NCBI RefSeq assembly: GCF_002251735.1
Contig: NZ_NOXS01000019.1
Location: 1 to 43,139, forward strand
Origin: Elstera cyanobacteriorum
GTDB lineage: Bacteria; Pseudomonadota; Alphaproteobacteria; Elsterales; Elsteraceae
Reading direction: 5' to 3'
Length of the DNA: 43,139 nt
Part shown: positions 25,827-35,172 of the stretch, in pieces
Position numbering within the stretch: position 1 is the stretch's first letter
How the letters are laid out: each line of letters opens with the position of its first letter
The notes under the pieces: generated by a model
Database searches by the model: none
Seen by the model: the letters and a program-made list of their open reading frames with translations, nothing else
Told to the model about the DNA's origin: nothing
Translations under genes and position numbers: made by a program

Positions 25827-25890
25827 CTAATTAAGTCGGCTTACTTTAGCACATCCGCTAATTAAGCGAATGGCCGATTGCTTAATTAAG
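25827..25890 (+). promoter_or_regulatory. TTAATTAA-type operator array in front of fic2
   Basis: Three elements, CTAATTAAG (25827-25835), CTAATTAAG (25858-25866) and the perfect palindrome CTTAATTAAG (25881-25890), have core centres 31 and 24 bp apart. The last overlaps the only Shine-Dalgarno-like bases (AAGG) and ends 4 bases before the Fic2 ATG, so occupancy would block translation initiation or transcription. Such AT-only cores are rare in this GC-rich DNA. Confidence 0.75.
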
Positions 25891-25894
25891 GCCG

Positions 25895-27094
25895 ATGGCT
25901 CACTCTTGTCGCATGTCCGAACATGCTTCCAATCGTCGGCTTGGCCGCTTTATCGAAACGCCTGTCGCGGGTGAAACTGTGCGGGCCTTCGTGCCGCCCG
26001 CCCTGCCGCCTCATCCGCCTATCGATGTTTTGGCCCTCCTCGATCGGTTGGGGCAGGCCGAGCGTGCTCTCGGGCTGCTGGATGGTATCACCATGTTGCT
26101 GCCGCGCCAGGAACTGTTTCTCTATATGTATGTCAGGAAGGAAGCGGTCTTATCTTCCCAGATCGAAGGCACTCAATCGACCCTCTCGGATTTGCTGCGA
26201 TTTGAAACCGAGGCGCAGGCTGGCCAGCCGATCGATGATATTCGCGAAGTATCGAATTACGTTGACGCCATGATGTACGGCCTCGATCGGCTGCAGGAGT
26301 TACCGCTATCGCTGCGTCTCATCCGCGAGATGCACGAGCGTTTGCTGCAGAGCGGGCGCGGCGGAACCAAAAGTCCCGGCGATTTTCGGCGATCCCAAAA
26401 CTGGATTGGTGGGTCTCGCCCCGGCAATGCTCTCTTTGTCCCGCCGCCGCCGACAGAAATGGAGGCCTGCCTCGACGCTCTCGAGCGCTTTATGCACGAG
26501 GATGAGTCCCGTTTGCCTGCCTTAATTAAGGCGGGCCTTCTGCATGTTCAGTTTGAAACCATTCACCCCTTTCTCGATGGAAATGGCCGGATCGGACGAT
26601 TGTTGGTGACGCTATATCTCTGCGTAAACGGCGTGTTGCATAAGCCCTTACTGTACCTGAGCCTCTATCTCAAAACGCATCGGAACGATTATTACCGGCT
26701 CCTCCAGGAGGTGCGTGAGCATGGCGCCTGGGAGGCCTGGCTCGAATTCTTCCTGACCGGCGTTGCCGAAACAGCAAATCAAGCGTTCGACGCCGCAAGC
26801 CGAATAGTTGATCTTTTCAAGGTCGACCGGGAGAGGATCACCATGGAGAGCGACCGAGCAGGCTCGGCCCTTCGACTACATGAGCTCTTTCAGCAAAACC
26901 CCTACCTCACGGCCAATCAGCTCGTCGAGAGGACGGGGCTCTCCCCTCCTACCGTCAACGCTGCGCTGGCTGATCTTGAGCGCTTATCGGTGTTGAAGGA
27001 GGTCACCGGTCGGAAGCGAGGGCGGGTCTTCAGCTACTGGCGCTATCTGGCGATCCTCAGCGAAGGCACGGATCCGTTGCCGCACACAGAGTGA
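25895..27094 (+). CDS. Fic-family protein with C-terminal winged helix (Fic2)
   Basis: A 399-aa Fic protein of the widespread DUF4172/Fic_N type. The N-terminal Fic_N region contains the inhibitory motif SSQIEG (Ser87, Glu91); the Fic loop HPFLDGNGRIGR starts at His224 and is complete; the C-terminal winged helix spans HELFQQNPYLTANQLVERTG and SPPTVNAALADLERLSVLKE. AMPylation activity is expected; the substrate is unknown. It shares domain order with Fic1 but belongs to a different subfamily and has a different operator type. A perfect 14-bp palindrome GCCTTAATTAAGGC lies inside the gene at 26519-26532. ATG 25895 is taken as the start; an ATG at 25913 is possible. Fic identity certain. Confidence 0.94.
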   Translation: MAHSCRMSEHASNRRLGRFIETPVAGETVRAFVPPALPPHPPIDVLALLDRLGQAERALGLLDGITMLLPRQELFLYMYVRKEAVLSSQIEGTQSTLSDLLRFETEAQAGQPIDDIREVSNYVDAMMYGLDRLQELPLSLRLIREMHERLLQSGRGGTKSPGDFRRSQNWIGGSRPGNALFVPPPPTEMEACLDALERFMHEDESRLPALIKAGLLHVQFETIHPFLDGNGRIGRLLVTLYLCVNGVLHKPLLYLSLYLKTHRNDYYRLLQEVREHGAWEAWLEFFLTGVAETANQAFDAASRIVDLFKVDRERITMESDRAGSALRLHELFQQNPYLTANQLVERTGLSPPTVNAALADLERLSVLKEVTGRKRGRVFSYWRYLAILSEGTDPLPHTE

Positions 27095-27525
27095 GAAGTT
27101 GTGCTTTTAGGCGGTTAAGGCATTGATTTGCATTAAAGAAACTCCCTGAGCGAAATTTTTTACTGATCTTAGGGAAATAGTCTCTAACAAGTCTAGAAGC
27201 GGTAGGCGAGAACGAAGGTAATCCTGACTGCTGCCAACTAACCATTTGCGCCATGATTTGGCTAGTTAGTGTCCTACAAGATGGATGGTCGCCGGCCATT
27301 CGTAAAGGAGGCAGAAAACCTGGTCCCGAAGACTGGTACTGCCGGGGATCAGCCGCGCCAGAGCCGGCCCGTTCGCCCGCTAGAGGAATGGGAGGCGGGT
27401 CAGGAGAAACGAGCTCAACCTATGCCGTGCACTGTCAGCGAAGCAGGTTAGGAAATTAGACTTTAAGTTTTTGCATTCGTATGCAAGCCTGAGGCGATGA
27501 CATTTCCTTTGGTGAGAGGTTAATC
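27095..27525. other. 431-bp intergenic region without a convincing gene
   Basis: Just after fic2 an imperfect stem CCCTGAG/CTTAGGG (about 27146-27176) encloses a T-rich loop and may be a weak terminator. A second imperfect hairpin pairs AACTAACCA (27236-27244) with TGGCTAGTT (27259-27267). A 60-codon frame at 27269-27451 has no ribosome-binding site and is not supported. The 3' end provides the promoter and the GAGAGG ribosome-binding site of the chemotaxis receptor. Confidence 0.5.
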
Positions 27526-29544
27526 ATGGGCCTCAGTATCCGTCTTAAACTCTTCACCACGCTTGGCGGCCTATCGCTACTAACGCTAGCGGGCAGTCTC
27601 CTTGCGATTGTGGCGTTGGAACGCGTCGGACGCGATTTTACCCGTCTTGGGGCAACGGGCGTTCCTGCGCTCATCCGCTCGGCGGATTTGAAGGCGGAAT
27701 CCAATGGGATTGCTGCTCTTGCCCCCAGCCTTGCCCAGGCAGGAACGGTGATGGAGTTGGACAATGTTAGCCGCGCCCTGCTCGGCCGACTCACGCTGCT
27801 GACGGCCCTTGCCGAACAGCAAGATGCCACAGGAGAACTCCTAAGCCGGGTCAACGGCCTCAGCGAAGGCGTGCGTACCATAGCCGATCAGCGGAAAGGA
27901 TTTTTGGAATCCCAGGCAGAGCTGACCTTTGCCGTTACGGGAATTTATCGCCTTTGGGAAGCCTTGGTCGCCCAAGAAGCCTTGCTTTCCTCTCAAATTC
28001 TCGATCGCCTAGCCGCACCCGTCGGGGTGAGCGACGCGGAGCGGGTGAACTTATTGGCGGCGCGTGCCACACTCGCGGGGCTGGCGGATGATCTCACTAA
28101 ACTCGTGCGGGTTCTACGGCAGGTTGAGGCTCCGAGCAGCAATGCCGGCATCGTGGCAACCGCCCGCGGCGAAATCGCAAATTTGACGGCGTCGCTCACT
28201 CAACGCACGGCGGCACTCACCGGCGTTGAGGGCGCCAACCGCCTCGCAACCTTGACCCAACGATTGGAAAGGCTGGTTACAGCTGAGCGCAGCAGTGTTT
28301 TTTCCGGCCTCGAGAGACGGGCAAAGCACACGGGCGGAGCGGAGGATCGCGTCAGCGCGCTTCAACAGGATGCAATCGCCCTGTCCAGCGGGGCCGACCG
28401 CGCCGCCGTCGCCATCGCAGCGGAGGTCGAGCAGACGGCAGCCCAGACAACTGCTCGGATCGAAGATGCGTCTGCGACGCAAGCGGCGGGGGCTGTGATA
28501 AGCTTCCTCCTTTCGCTCGCCGTTGCTTGGTTGGTAGGACACCGTGCTATTACCCGCCGCCTGGGCCTGTTGGCGCAAGCGATGGATGCGGTGCGAAGCG
28601 GTGACCTCAATGTGACCATTCACGCCGACGGGCGCGACGAAATTTCGGATATGGCCCGCGCTTTGGAGGTGTTTCGCGCCAACGCAGTCCAAATGGAGCG
28701 CGTGCGCGCCGAGGCCGATGAAACCCGCCGTACCGCCGCCCGAAGCCAACAAGCGAGCCTTTTGGGCCTAGCCGATACGTTGGACGCTGACATCTCGGAC
28801 ATCGCCCATAAAGTTCGCTCGACCGCTGCCCATGCCCATGGCCTTGCGGAAGGGATGGTCCAGACCGTGGGCGAGACGGCAACCCAGACGCAGGCCATCG
28901 CTCAAGCCTCCAGCCAAGCCATGGCCCACGCTAACTCTGTCGCCGCGGCGGCGACGGAACTTTCGGCCTCGATTGCGGAAATCAGTGCGCAGGTGGGGCG
29001 CTCCGCCAGCGCGACCGAAGCCGCCGTGGGGGATGTGAAGGCCGCAACCGACCAAGTAGAGCGGCTCAATCACACGACCGCCCGGATCGGTGAAATCGCC
29101 CATTTGATTGATGGTATTGCCCGTCAAACCAATCTGCTGGCCCTGAATGCGACGATAGAAGCCGCGCGGGCCGGAGAGGTTGGGCGAGGCTTTGCGGTGG
29201 TAGCGGGTGAAGTCAAATCCCTTGCCGCTCAAACCACCCGCGCGACGGAAGAGATTGCCGGGCAACTGGCACAGATAACCACCGAGTCGCGCGATATGGC
29301 TGTTGCTATTAGCCATGTTGAAACCACCATCGCCCGGCTACAAACGATCGCGGCCGCCATCTCCGCCGCGATCGAACAGCAGGATGCCGCGACCGCCGAA
29401 ATCGCCCGCAGTGCTGCCTTGGCGGCCCAATCGGCGGAAACTTCACGCGACCAAATTGCAGCGGTGGCGCTTAGCGTCGGCACGACGGGGCAGGCGGCGC
29501 AAACGGTCTTAGGGGCCGCCGAAAGCCTTGCCGATCAGGCGTAA
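27526..29544 (+). CDS. Methyl-accepting chemotaxis protein
   Basis: A 672-aa transmembrane receptor. TM1 lies at about 8-32, a large periplasmic helical sensor at 33-318, TM2 at about 320-342 ([16 protein letters not shown]), and HAMP just after ([20 protein letters not shown]). The cytoplasmic signalling domain has the hairpin tip [20 protein letters not shown] at about 532-551, followed by [13 protein letters not shown]. The sensor region has no PAS or Cache signature that I can see and looks like an all-helical four-helix-type sensor. The receptor lacks an evident C-terminal CheR-binding pentapeptide. It precedes the sugar-uptake operon by 233 bp and a terminator, so co-function with it is only possible. 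Family certain; ligand unknown. Confidence 0.95.
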   Translation: MGLSIRLKLFTTLGGLSLLTLAGSLLAIVALERVGRDFTRLGATGVPALIRSADLKAESNGIAALAPSLAQAGTVMELDNVSRALLGRLTLLTALAEQQDATGELLSRVNGLSEGVRTIADQRKGFLESQAELTFAVTGIYRLWEALVAQEALLSSQILDRLAAPVGVSDAERVNLLAARATLAGLADDLTKLVRVLRQVEAPSSNAGIVATARGEIANLTASLTQRTAALTGVEGANRLATLTQRLERLVTAERSSVFSGLERRAKHTGGAEDRVSALQQDAIALSSGADRAAVAIAAEVEQTAAQTTARIEDASATQAAGAVISFLLSLAVAWLVGHRAITRRLGLLAQAMDAVRSGDLNVTIHADGRDEISDMARALEVFRANAVQMERVRAEADETRRTAARSQQASLLGLADTLDADISDIAHKVRSTAAHAHGLAEGMVQTVGETATQTQAIAQASSQAMAHANSVAAAATELSASIAEISAQVGRSASATEAAVGDVKAATDQVERLNHTTARIGEIAHLIDGIARQTNLLALNATIEAARAGEVGRGFAVVAGEVKSLAAQTTRATEEIAGQLAQITTESRDMAVAISHVETTIARLQTIAAAISAAIEQQDAATAEIARSAALAAQSAETSRDQIAAVALSVGTTGQAAQTVLGAAESLADQA

Positions 29545-29700
29545 GGGCTGGAAACGCGAGTAGACCATTTTCTGTCATCACTTCGGGCAGGGGCCACGCT
29601 GACTGATCATAAAGCGGCATGATTATCCTTGCATACGTAGTCAAAAGCTCGTAGCGTTTAGGAGTGGCTAAAACGGCGGTTAAGATTTTCCGCCCAAAGG

Positions 29701-29725
29701 GCACCGGGAAACGGTGCTGAGTTTT
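29701..29725 (+). terminator. Hairpin plus T-run between MCP gene and transport operon
   Basis: GCACCG (29701-29706) pairs with CGGTGC (29712-29717) around a GGAAA loop, followed by TGAGTTTT. The stem is short, so terminator strength is uncertain. A second palindrome, CCCCCTATGGGGG (about 29745-29757), lies closer to the binding-protein gene and could be an operator. Confidence 0.5.
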
Positions 29726-29777
29726 CTGAACAGGGACCCAGTCTGCCCCCTATGGGGGACTAACCGGAGACAGTTTC

Positions 29778-31025
29778 ATGCACAGAGTTTCATTTTCCGC
29801 CCTCGTCTGCGGGGCGGCGCTTGGCCTTCTCACGATCAGCCCCGCCTGGGCGGAGTGCGGCTTTTCGGGCCGGACCGGCACCGTGAACGTGCTGGCCAAT
29901 TCCTTCCCGGTGCTAGACCATATGGCCAGCGCCATGAAGGCTTGCGCCAAGGACGGTCTGACGGTGAACGTCAAGCTCACGTCCCAGCTCAAGGAAGAGG
30001 TGGAACAAGCGTTCAACTCTGGCGCCTCGCCTTTTGATCTGGCCCAGGTCGGCACCGGCTCCTTCACCACGTTGGCCGCCAACGGCAGTTTGCAGCCGAT
30101 CACCGACCTCGTGCTGAAGTATAAGGCTAAATACGATATTCAGTATCCGATGCTGATCACCATCGGCAAAGAAGTCTACGGCATCGCCTTCCAGACCAAT
30201 CTTCAGCATCTGTTTTACCGGAAAGATCTGCTGGAGCAGCATAAGATCCCCGTTCCGAAAACCTATGCCGAGGTTCTGGCCGCCGCCAAAAAGCTAAAGG
30301 AGGTGGGCGCGGTCGAAAACCCCTTCTCCGCCGCTTATAAACCCGGCTGGGACCTGGCCAATGAGTTCACCAATATTTATCTCTCCGAAGGCGGGAAATT
30401 CTTCGCCGATGGCTCCGCCGAGCCGAAATTCCAAAGTCCGGAAGCGTTGAAGACCTTAGCGACGATGAAAGATCTCGTAAGCTATATGTCGCCGAACGCT
30501 TTGGGTCTGGCCACGGGGGACGTGACCACCGCGTTCCAGCAAGGCACCACCGCCCTTGGGATTCTGTGGGCCACACGCGCCGCTGCGATGGATGACGCCA
30601 AGGTTTCGAAAGTCGCTGGTAAAGTCGGCTTTGCCGCCGCCCCCGCTGCCGATATCGGCGCCCCCGCAGCGACGACGCAGTTCTGGGATGCTTTCGTCAT
30701 GCCGCGCAGCATGAAAGGCGACCGCGAAACCGCGTTCCTGCTGCTGATGGAGGCCACCAAGCTGGAGACGATGAAGGCCGCGCCCGACCTTGCCAATTGG
30801 CTGCGCCCGGGTATCTCGACCAGCGACTATGCCAAAGGCGTGCAAGAATCGGTGGCGGCGCAGGCCCCCGGCTTCCCGACCGAACCATACTTCTCTCTGG
30901 CGCTGGCCGCGCTCGGCCAACAGGTCGGCGATTATCTCGCCGGGCGTAAAACGGCCGAACAGGCCTTGGCCGAAGCAACCCGTGCCTATACTCAGTCGGC
31001 GAAGGAAAAGGGCTTCTTGAAATAG
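29778..31025 (+). CDS. Extracellular solute-binding protein (carbohydrate ABC importer, family 1)
   Basis: A 415-aa periplasmic binding protein. A Sec signal peptide of about 25 residues ends in SPAWA|EC. The mature part has family-1 carbohydrate-binding features: INVLANSFPVL-type opening, PFDLAQVGTGSF, KEVYGIAFQTNLQHLFYRKD and KIPVPKTYAEVLAAAKKL in the ligand-closing region. It delivers solute to the two downstream permeases. GGAG is 8 bases before the ATG. It is the first gene of a co-directional operon extending to 41822. A stable stem-loop after it may keep its expression higher than that of the permeases. The substrate cannot be read from sequence; neighbours suggest a polyol, sugar acid or similar polar compound. 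Confidence 0.93.
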   Translation: MHRVSFSALVCGAALGLLTISPAWAECGFSGRTGTVNVLANSFPVLDHMASAMKACAKDGLTVNVKLTSQLKEEVEQAFNSGASPFDLAQVGTGSFTTLAANGSLQPITDLVLKYKAKYDIQYPMLITIGKEVYGIAFQTNLQHLFYRKDLLEQHKIPVPKTYAEVLAAAKKLKEVGAVENPFSAAYKPGWDLANEFTNIYLSEGGKFFADGSAEPKFQSPEALKTLATMKDLVSYMSPNALGLATGDVTTAFQQGTTALGILWATRAAAMDDAKVSKVAGKVGFAAAPAADIGAPAATTQFWDAFVMPRSMKGDRETAFLLLMEATKLETMKAAPDLANWLRPGISTSDYAKGVQESVAAQAPGFPTEPYFSLALAALGQQVGDYLAGRKTAEQALAEATRAYTQSAKEKGFLK

Positions 31026-31058
31026 GCGTGGCGTAATCCTCCCTGACCCGCGTCTCCT

Positions 31059-31089
31059 GGGGAAGGCGGTTTCCCCTGCCGTCTTCCCC
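31059..31089 (+). promoter_or_regulatory. Stem-loop between binding-protein and permease genes
   Basis: GGGGAAGGCGG (31059-31069) pairs with CCGTCTTCCCC (31079-31089) over 11 bp with one G-U pair and a 9-base loop. There is no following T-run, so it is more like an mRNA-stabilising or partial-attenuation hairpin than a full terminator. Such elements are common after binding-protein genes. Confidence 0.6.
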
Positions 31090-31134
31090 GCTTTCTCCTA
31101 AGCTCGAAGCGCTCCGCGCGGCGAGAAATACGGG

Positions 31135-32199
31135 ATGCGCGCCATGCGCCTAAAAACTCTCCTCGGTTTCGTCTTGCCCTCGGTCGTGGCGATGGTCCTG
31201 CTCATCGCGGTGCCCTTGGTCGGCGTTATCGGCCTTAGTCTCTGGAATTCGTACACCAAGACGGAAATGGTGCGGATCGAACAGAACACACCGACGGGCA
31301 CGATTGTCCGAACCCAGCCGCGCCCGGTGGTGGATGAAACCGGCAAGCCGGTGAAGGTGTGGGAATTCTATGGGCTTAAAAACTTTCTCTCGGTTCTCGA
31401 TGTCGATGGAATAGAGCGGGCGTTTGCCACTGACCGTCGCATCAATCCCGTGACCGGTGCGCCGCAGTCCTGGCCTGATCGCTTCGCGGGCGTGTGGGGC
31501 GATATTGCCAATTTGCCGTTCTGGGGCGCGCTCAGTTTTACGCTGATCTACACAGCGATCACGACGCCCCTGATCTTGATTTTCGGTTTTCTCATTGCCC
31601 TTGGCGTCCACGCGGTGGTGAGACCGCTGAAAGGCCCGCTGATTTTCGCCTCCCTATTGCCCTTCGTCATTACCCCCGTTGTCGGGGCGCTATCAATCAA
31701 ATGGCTGTTTCTCGACAACGCCGTGATTACCGTGGTGCTGCAATCTTTGGGTTTCGGGAAGATTTACTTTCTGCAAAATGCTTTCACCACGGGATTTCTG
31801 GTGATCCTTTACGGGCTGTGGCACGTGGTGCCCTTCGCTTTTATCGTCCTGTATGCGGGTTTACAGACCGTGCCGCTTGATTCGGTCGAGGCAGCGGTGG
31901 TCGATGGGGCGTCGCGCTGGCAAAGTGTGCGCTATGTGATCATGCCGCATTTGGCCCCATTGTTCAGTTTCATCACCCTCATTCATGTGATGGATGCCTA
32001 TCGGGTATTCGAACCGATTTTGGTATTTTCTGCCGGGCAAGGCGCGAGTTCTTTGCAGTATCTCACTTATTATCTGCTGAACGGCGAGCAGAACTTTCAT
32101 AAGGCGAGTGCTGCCGCGTTGCTGACGGTCGTGGGGATTCTGCTGCTGCTGATCCCGCTCATCCTCCGCACCTGGCGGACCCACCGGGAAGGAGCCTAA
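31135..32199 (+). CDS. ABC transporter permease, MalF type
   Basis: A 354-aa inner-membrane permease. TM1 is LPSVVAMVLLIAVPLVGVIG, followed by a long periplasmic loop of about 90 residues before TM2 (FTLIYTAITTPLILIFGFLI) and further TM helices. The cytoplasmic EAA loop EAAVVDGASRWQSVRYVIMP contacts the ATPase. It pairs with the MalG-type permease 2 bp downstream. The first ATG (31135) has weak GAGA upstream; ATG 31144 is an alternative. Carbohydrate-uptake class (CUT1) by homology of both permeases. Confidence 0.92.
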   Translation: MRAMRLKTLLGFVLPSVVAMVLLIAVPLVGVIGLSLWNSYTKTEMVRIEQNTPTGTIVRTQPRPVVDETGKPVKVWEFYGLKNFLSVLDVDGIERAFATDRRINPVTGAPQSWPDRFAGVWGDIANLPFWGALSFTLIYTAITTPLILIFGFLIALGVHAVVRPLKGPLIFASLLPFVITPVVGALSIKWLFLDNAVITVVLQSLGFGKIYFLQNAFTTGFLVILYGLWHVVPFAFIVLYAGLQTVPLDSVEAAVVDGASRWQSVRYVIMPHLAPLFSFITLIHVMDAYRVFEPILVFSAGQGASSLQYLTYYLLNGEQNFHKASAAALLTVVGILLLLIPLILRTWRTHREGA

Positions 32200-32201
32200 T
32201 C

Positions 32202-33038
32202 ATGGCACGCAAATCCAGCCGCTCCCTGGCCGGCTTGCTTACGGTCGGTCTCGGACTGTGGGTGATCCTCGCGGCTTTCCCGTTCCTGTGGATGGCGCTC
32301 ATTTCGGTGCGCGTGCCGGTCGATGCCTTCTCCGTGCCGCCGCAACTTTTTGCGCCGTTCACGCTGGAGAATTATCACGAGCTTTGGGTTGTCGATCAAT
32401 TTTACGTGAAGTTCTTCAACTCGGCGATTGTCACCCTGGGGGTACTTTGTGTCTCCCTTAGCATCGGCTGCCTCGCGGGCTATGCCCTGTCGCGCTACCA
32501 GGGCAATTTGGGGTTCTGGCTATTGATGGTGGCTTTGGTGTTCCGCGCCTTGCCCCATTCCACCTTGCTGCCCGGCTACCAGTTGGCTTTTGCCGAGCTT
32601 GGCGTTTGGAACCGATACGAGACGTTAATCATCGTTCTGGTCGCCATCAATCAACCTTTTACCATTTGGATGCTCCGCAGTTTCTTCGCCAATATTCCGA
32701 AGGATTTGGATGAAGCAGCCCTGGTGGATGGTTGTACGCGGGCGGGTGCGTTCTTCCGCGTCATTGTACCCGTAATGTGGCCGGGGATTGTAACGACCGG
32801 GTTGTTCTCCTTCCTGCTCGCTTACAATGATTTCCTGATTTCGTCGCAGTTAATGAATGCCGATAAGCAGACGATGACGGCTGCCTTGTCGGCCTATATC
32901 AATGCCGATGACGACGCCTATAAGCTGATGCAGGGCATCGCGGGTGCAGTCTCGGTCACTATTCCGCTGATTTTCCTTGTGCTGTTCTTCCAGCGTCAGC
33001 TCGTGTCCGGGTTGGTGCAAGGCGCGGTCAAGGGTTAA
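32202..33038 (+). CDS. ABC transporter permease, MalG type
   Basis: A 278-aa permease with about six membrane helices, beginning with LTVGLGLWVILAAFPFLWMA. The EAA loop is DEAALVDGCTRAGAFFRVIV, followed by PVMWPGIVTTGLFSFLLAYN, the typical CUT1 end region. The ribosome-binding site AAGGAG overlaps the end of the preceding gene. It forms the translocation pore with the MalF-type partner. Certain family, unknown substrate. Confidence 0.93.
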   Translation: MARKSSRSLAGLLTVGLGLWVILAAFPFLWMALISVRVPVDAFSVPPQLFAPFTLENYHELWVVDQFYVKFFNSAIVTLGVLCVSLSIGCLAGYALSRYQGNLGFWLLMVALVFRALPHSTLLPGYQLAFAELGVWNRYETLIIVLVAINQPFTIWMLRSFFANIPKDLDEAALVDGCTRAGAFFRVIVPVMWPGIVTTGLFSFLLAYNDFLISSQLMNADKQTMTAALSAYINADDDAYKLMQGIAGAVSVTIPLIFLVLFFQRQLVSGLVQGAVKG

Positions 33039-33046
33039 GGAGCGCC

Positions 33047-34111
33047 ATGATGGCATCGATCCGCTTTTCCAATATTACGAAACGCTGGGGTTCTTTCGTG
33101 GGAGTGGATAATCTCTCGCTCGATATTGCCGACCGCGAGTTCATCGTGCTACTCGGTCCCTCCGGCTGCGGTAAGACCACCAGTATGCGGATGGTGGCGG
33201 GACTGGATGACCCCACTCTGGGGGATATTTTCATTGGTGACCGCCGTGTGAACGATTTGGAGCCGAAAGACCGCGATATTGCGATGGTCTTTCAATCCTA
33301 TGGGCTCTACGCGCATCTGTCGGTTTATGAAAATATCCGCTTTCCGTTGAAAGTGCGCGGCATTCCCAATGCCGAGCATGACGCCAAAGTGCGCGCCGCT
33401 GCGGCGATGGTGGAGTTGACCGAGTTTCTGGAGCGCAAGCCGAAGGCGCTTTCGGGGGGGCAGCGTCAGCGCGTCGCCTTGGCACGGGCGATTGTGCGTC
33501 AGCCCAACTGCTTTTTGATGGACGAGCCGCTGTCGAACCTCGATGCGAAGCTACGCATTTCCATGCGCGCCGAAATCAAACATCTGCACCATCGGCTGAA
33601 CGTCACCACCATCTACGTCACCCACGATCAAGTGGAGGCGATGACCCTGGCCGACCGGGTGGCCGTCATGGAAAAGGGTCGTATCCGGCAGCTCGGCACG
33701 CCGACCGATATTTACAACAACCCCGCCAATCTGTTCGTCGCCGGGTTTATCGGCTCGCCGCCGATGAATTTGATCGAGGGCGATATCATCGACGGCCAAT
33801 TCCGTGCCGAGGGGGTGAGTGTGCCCTTACCGTTCGCCGGGTCCCGCACTGATGTTGTCCTAGGTATCCGCGCCGAAGATTTACGCCTTACCGACCCGAT
33901 GTATGGGCATTTCCGGCAAAAGGTTTACTCGGTGGAGCTTTTGGGGGATGCGACGTTGGTCAGCCAGCGCATTGGCGCGCGCTTGATCACGGCGCGAGCC
34001 GACAAGGGCTTCCGGATCGAGATGGGTGCGACCTCTGCCTTCGAGGCGGTGCCCAGCGCCTATTATTTGTTCGACCGGGTGAGCGGTGATCGTATCGCCC
34101 TGCCTGCGTAA
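33047..34111 (+). CDS. ABC transporter ATP-binding protein, MalK/UgpC type
   Basis: A 354-aa ATPase. Walker A GPSGCGKTTSMRMVAGLD, Q-loop MVFQSYGLYAHLSV, signature LSGGQRQRVALARAIV, Walker B CFLMDEPLSNLD and switch YVTHDQVEAMTLADRV are all intact. The C-terminal ~110 residues form the MalK-type regulatory OB folds (NLFVAGFIGSPPMNLIEGDI, GIRAEDLRL). It energises the importer encoded just upstream. AAGGAG precedes tandem ATG codons; the first (33047) is used. Certain. Confidence 0.95.
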   Translation: MMASIRFSNITKRWGSFVGVDNLSLDIADREFIVLLGPSGCGKTTSMRMVAGLDDPTLGDIFIGDRRVNDLEPKDRDIAMVFQSYGLYAHLSVYENIRFPLKVRGIPNAEHDAKVRAAAAMVELTEFLERKPKALSGGQRQRVALARAIVRQPNCFLMDEPLSNLDAKLRISMRAEIKHLHHRLNVTTIYVTHDQVEAMTLADRVAVMEKGRIRQLGTPTDIYNNPANLFVAGFIGSPPMNLIEGDIIDGQFRAEGVSVPLPFAGSRTDVVLGIRAEDLRLTDPMYGHFRQKVYSVELLGDATLVSQRIGARLITARADKGFRIEMGATSAFEAVPSAYYLFDRVSGDRIALPA

Positions 34112-34122
34112 AGGAAAACTCG

Positions 34123-35154
34123 ATGACCAGTTTTGATCCCGTCGCCGCGAAACGCACGATTGTTCATGGCTATGCCCAGCTTCTGGCGCGCGAGAACCGG
34201 AGGCGTGCCGCCATCGATCCTGCCGCTTTCGCACCGCTGTTTGATGCCGATATTCTTTGGCACGCCCAAGCCCCCACCGATGACGTGCAGGGCCTGACCG
34301 CGTTGCACCGCGACGTTTGGCAGCCTTTGCTGATAGCCGTGCCCGATCTGGAGCGGCGGGACGATTTAGTGCTGGCGGGCAGCTATCAGGGCCATGATTT
34401 CGTCTCGGCCAGTGGTCATTATCTCGGTACCTTCACGGCCGACTGGCTGGGAATTCCGGCGACCGGATCGCCCGTCTACATCCGTTTCGGCGAATTTTAT
34501 CGCTTCGAGGGCGGGCGCGTGGTGGAAGCCTATATTCTGTGGGATCTGCTGGAAGTGATGCGTCAGGCGCGCTGCTATCCCCTTGCCCCGCAATTCGGCA
34601 TCGCCGGCCCCACCCCCGGCCCCGCCAGCCGGGACGGTGTGATGCTGGCCCCCACCGATCCCGCCGAGGGAGCCGAAAGCCTGCGTTTCACCGAAACCAT
34701 GTTCGCGGGCCTTGGCAGTTACGATGGCAAATCCCTCGCCTCGATGGGGATGGAGCGCTACTGGCATCCCGATATGATGTGGTACGGCCCAGCGGGCATC
34801 GGCACCACGCGCGGCATTACCGGCTTTCAGAGCTTCCACCAGGGGCCGTTCCTCAACGCCTTCCCCGACCGCAAGGGCGGCAACCATAAGGCCCGGTTCG
34901 GCGAGCGGCAGTATGTTTGCTCGACCGGCTGGCCCAGCGTGCGCGCCACGCATACCGGCAGCGGCGTCTTGGGTCTGTCGCCCATTGGCGAACCGATCAC
35001 GATGCGCGTGATGGATTTTTGGCGGCGCGACGGAGAGTTGCTCGCCGAGAACTGGGTGTTCATCGACATGATCGATCTCGCGCGCCAAATGGGTGTGGAC
35101 GTATTGGCCCGGATGAAGGTGCTGCTGCAGGGCAGCCGCAACCGCGCAGTCTAA
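34123..35154 (+). CDS. SnoaL-like (NTF2-fold) protein, tandem domains, copy 1
   Basis: A 343-aa protein with two SnoaL/NTF2-like cone folds. The first (about 15-165) contains LHRDVWQPLLIAVPDLERRD and GHYLGTFTADWLGI, with IRFGEFYRFEGGRVVEAYIL. The second (about 190-325) contains MGMERYWHPDMMWYGPAGIG and HTGSGVLGLSPIGEPITMRV. The family includes polyketide cyclases, isomerases and dehydratases, so an isomerase or lactone-handling role in the pathway is plausible but unproven. It lies 11 bp after the ATPase gene and 18 bp before the HisD-like gene, so it is clearly part of the operon. A related two-domain protein lies at 38354-39349. Confidence 0.82.
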   Translation: MTSFDPVAAKRTIVHGYAQLLARENRRRAAIDPAAFAPLFDADILWHAQAPTDDVQGLTALHRDVWQPLLIAVPDLERRDDLVLAGSYQGHDFVSASGHYLGTFTADWLGIPATGSPVYIRFGEFYRFEGGRVVEAYILWDLLEVMRQARCYPLAPQFGIAGPTPGPASRDGVMLAPTDPAEGAESLRFTETMFAGLGSYDGKSLASMGMERYWHPDMMWYGPAGIGTTRGITGFQSFHQGPFLNAFPDRKGGNHKARFGERQYVCSTGWPSVRATHTGSGVLGLSPIGEPITMRVMDFWRRDGELLAENWVFIDMIDLARQMGVDVLARMKVLLQGSRNRAV

Positions 35155-35172
35155 TTTTGGGGAGATGGCAGC

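Noticed and set aside
27269-27451. Small 60-aa protein between fic2 and the chemotaxis receptor
   Set aside because: GTG start without a ribosome-binding site, no recognisable features and unclear coding bias.
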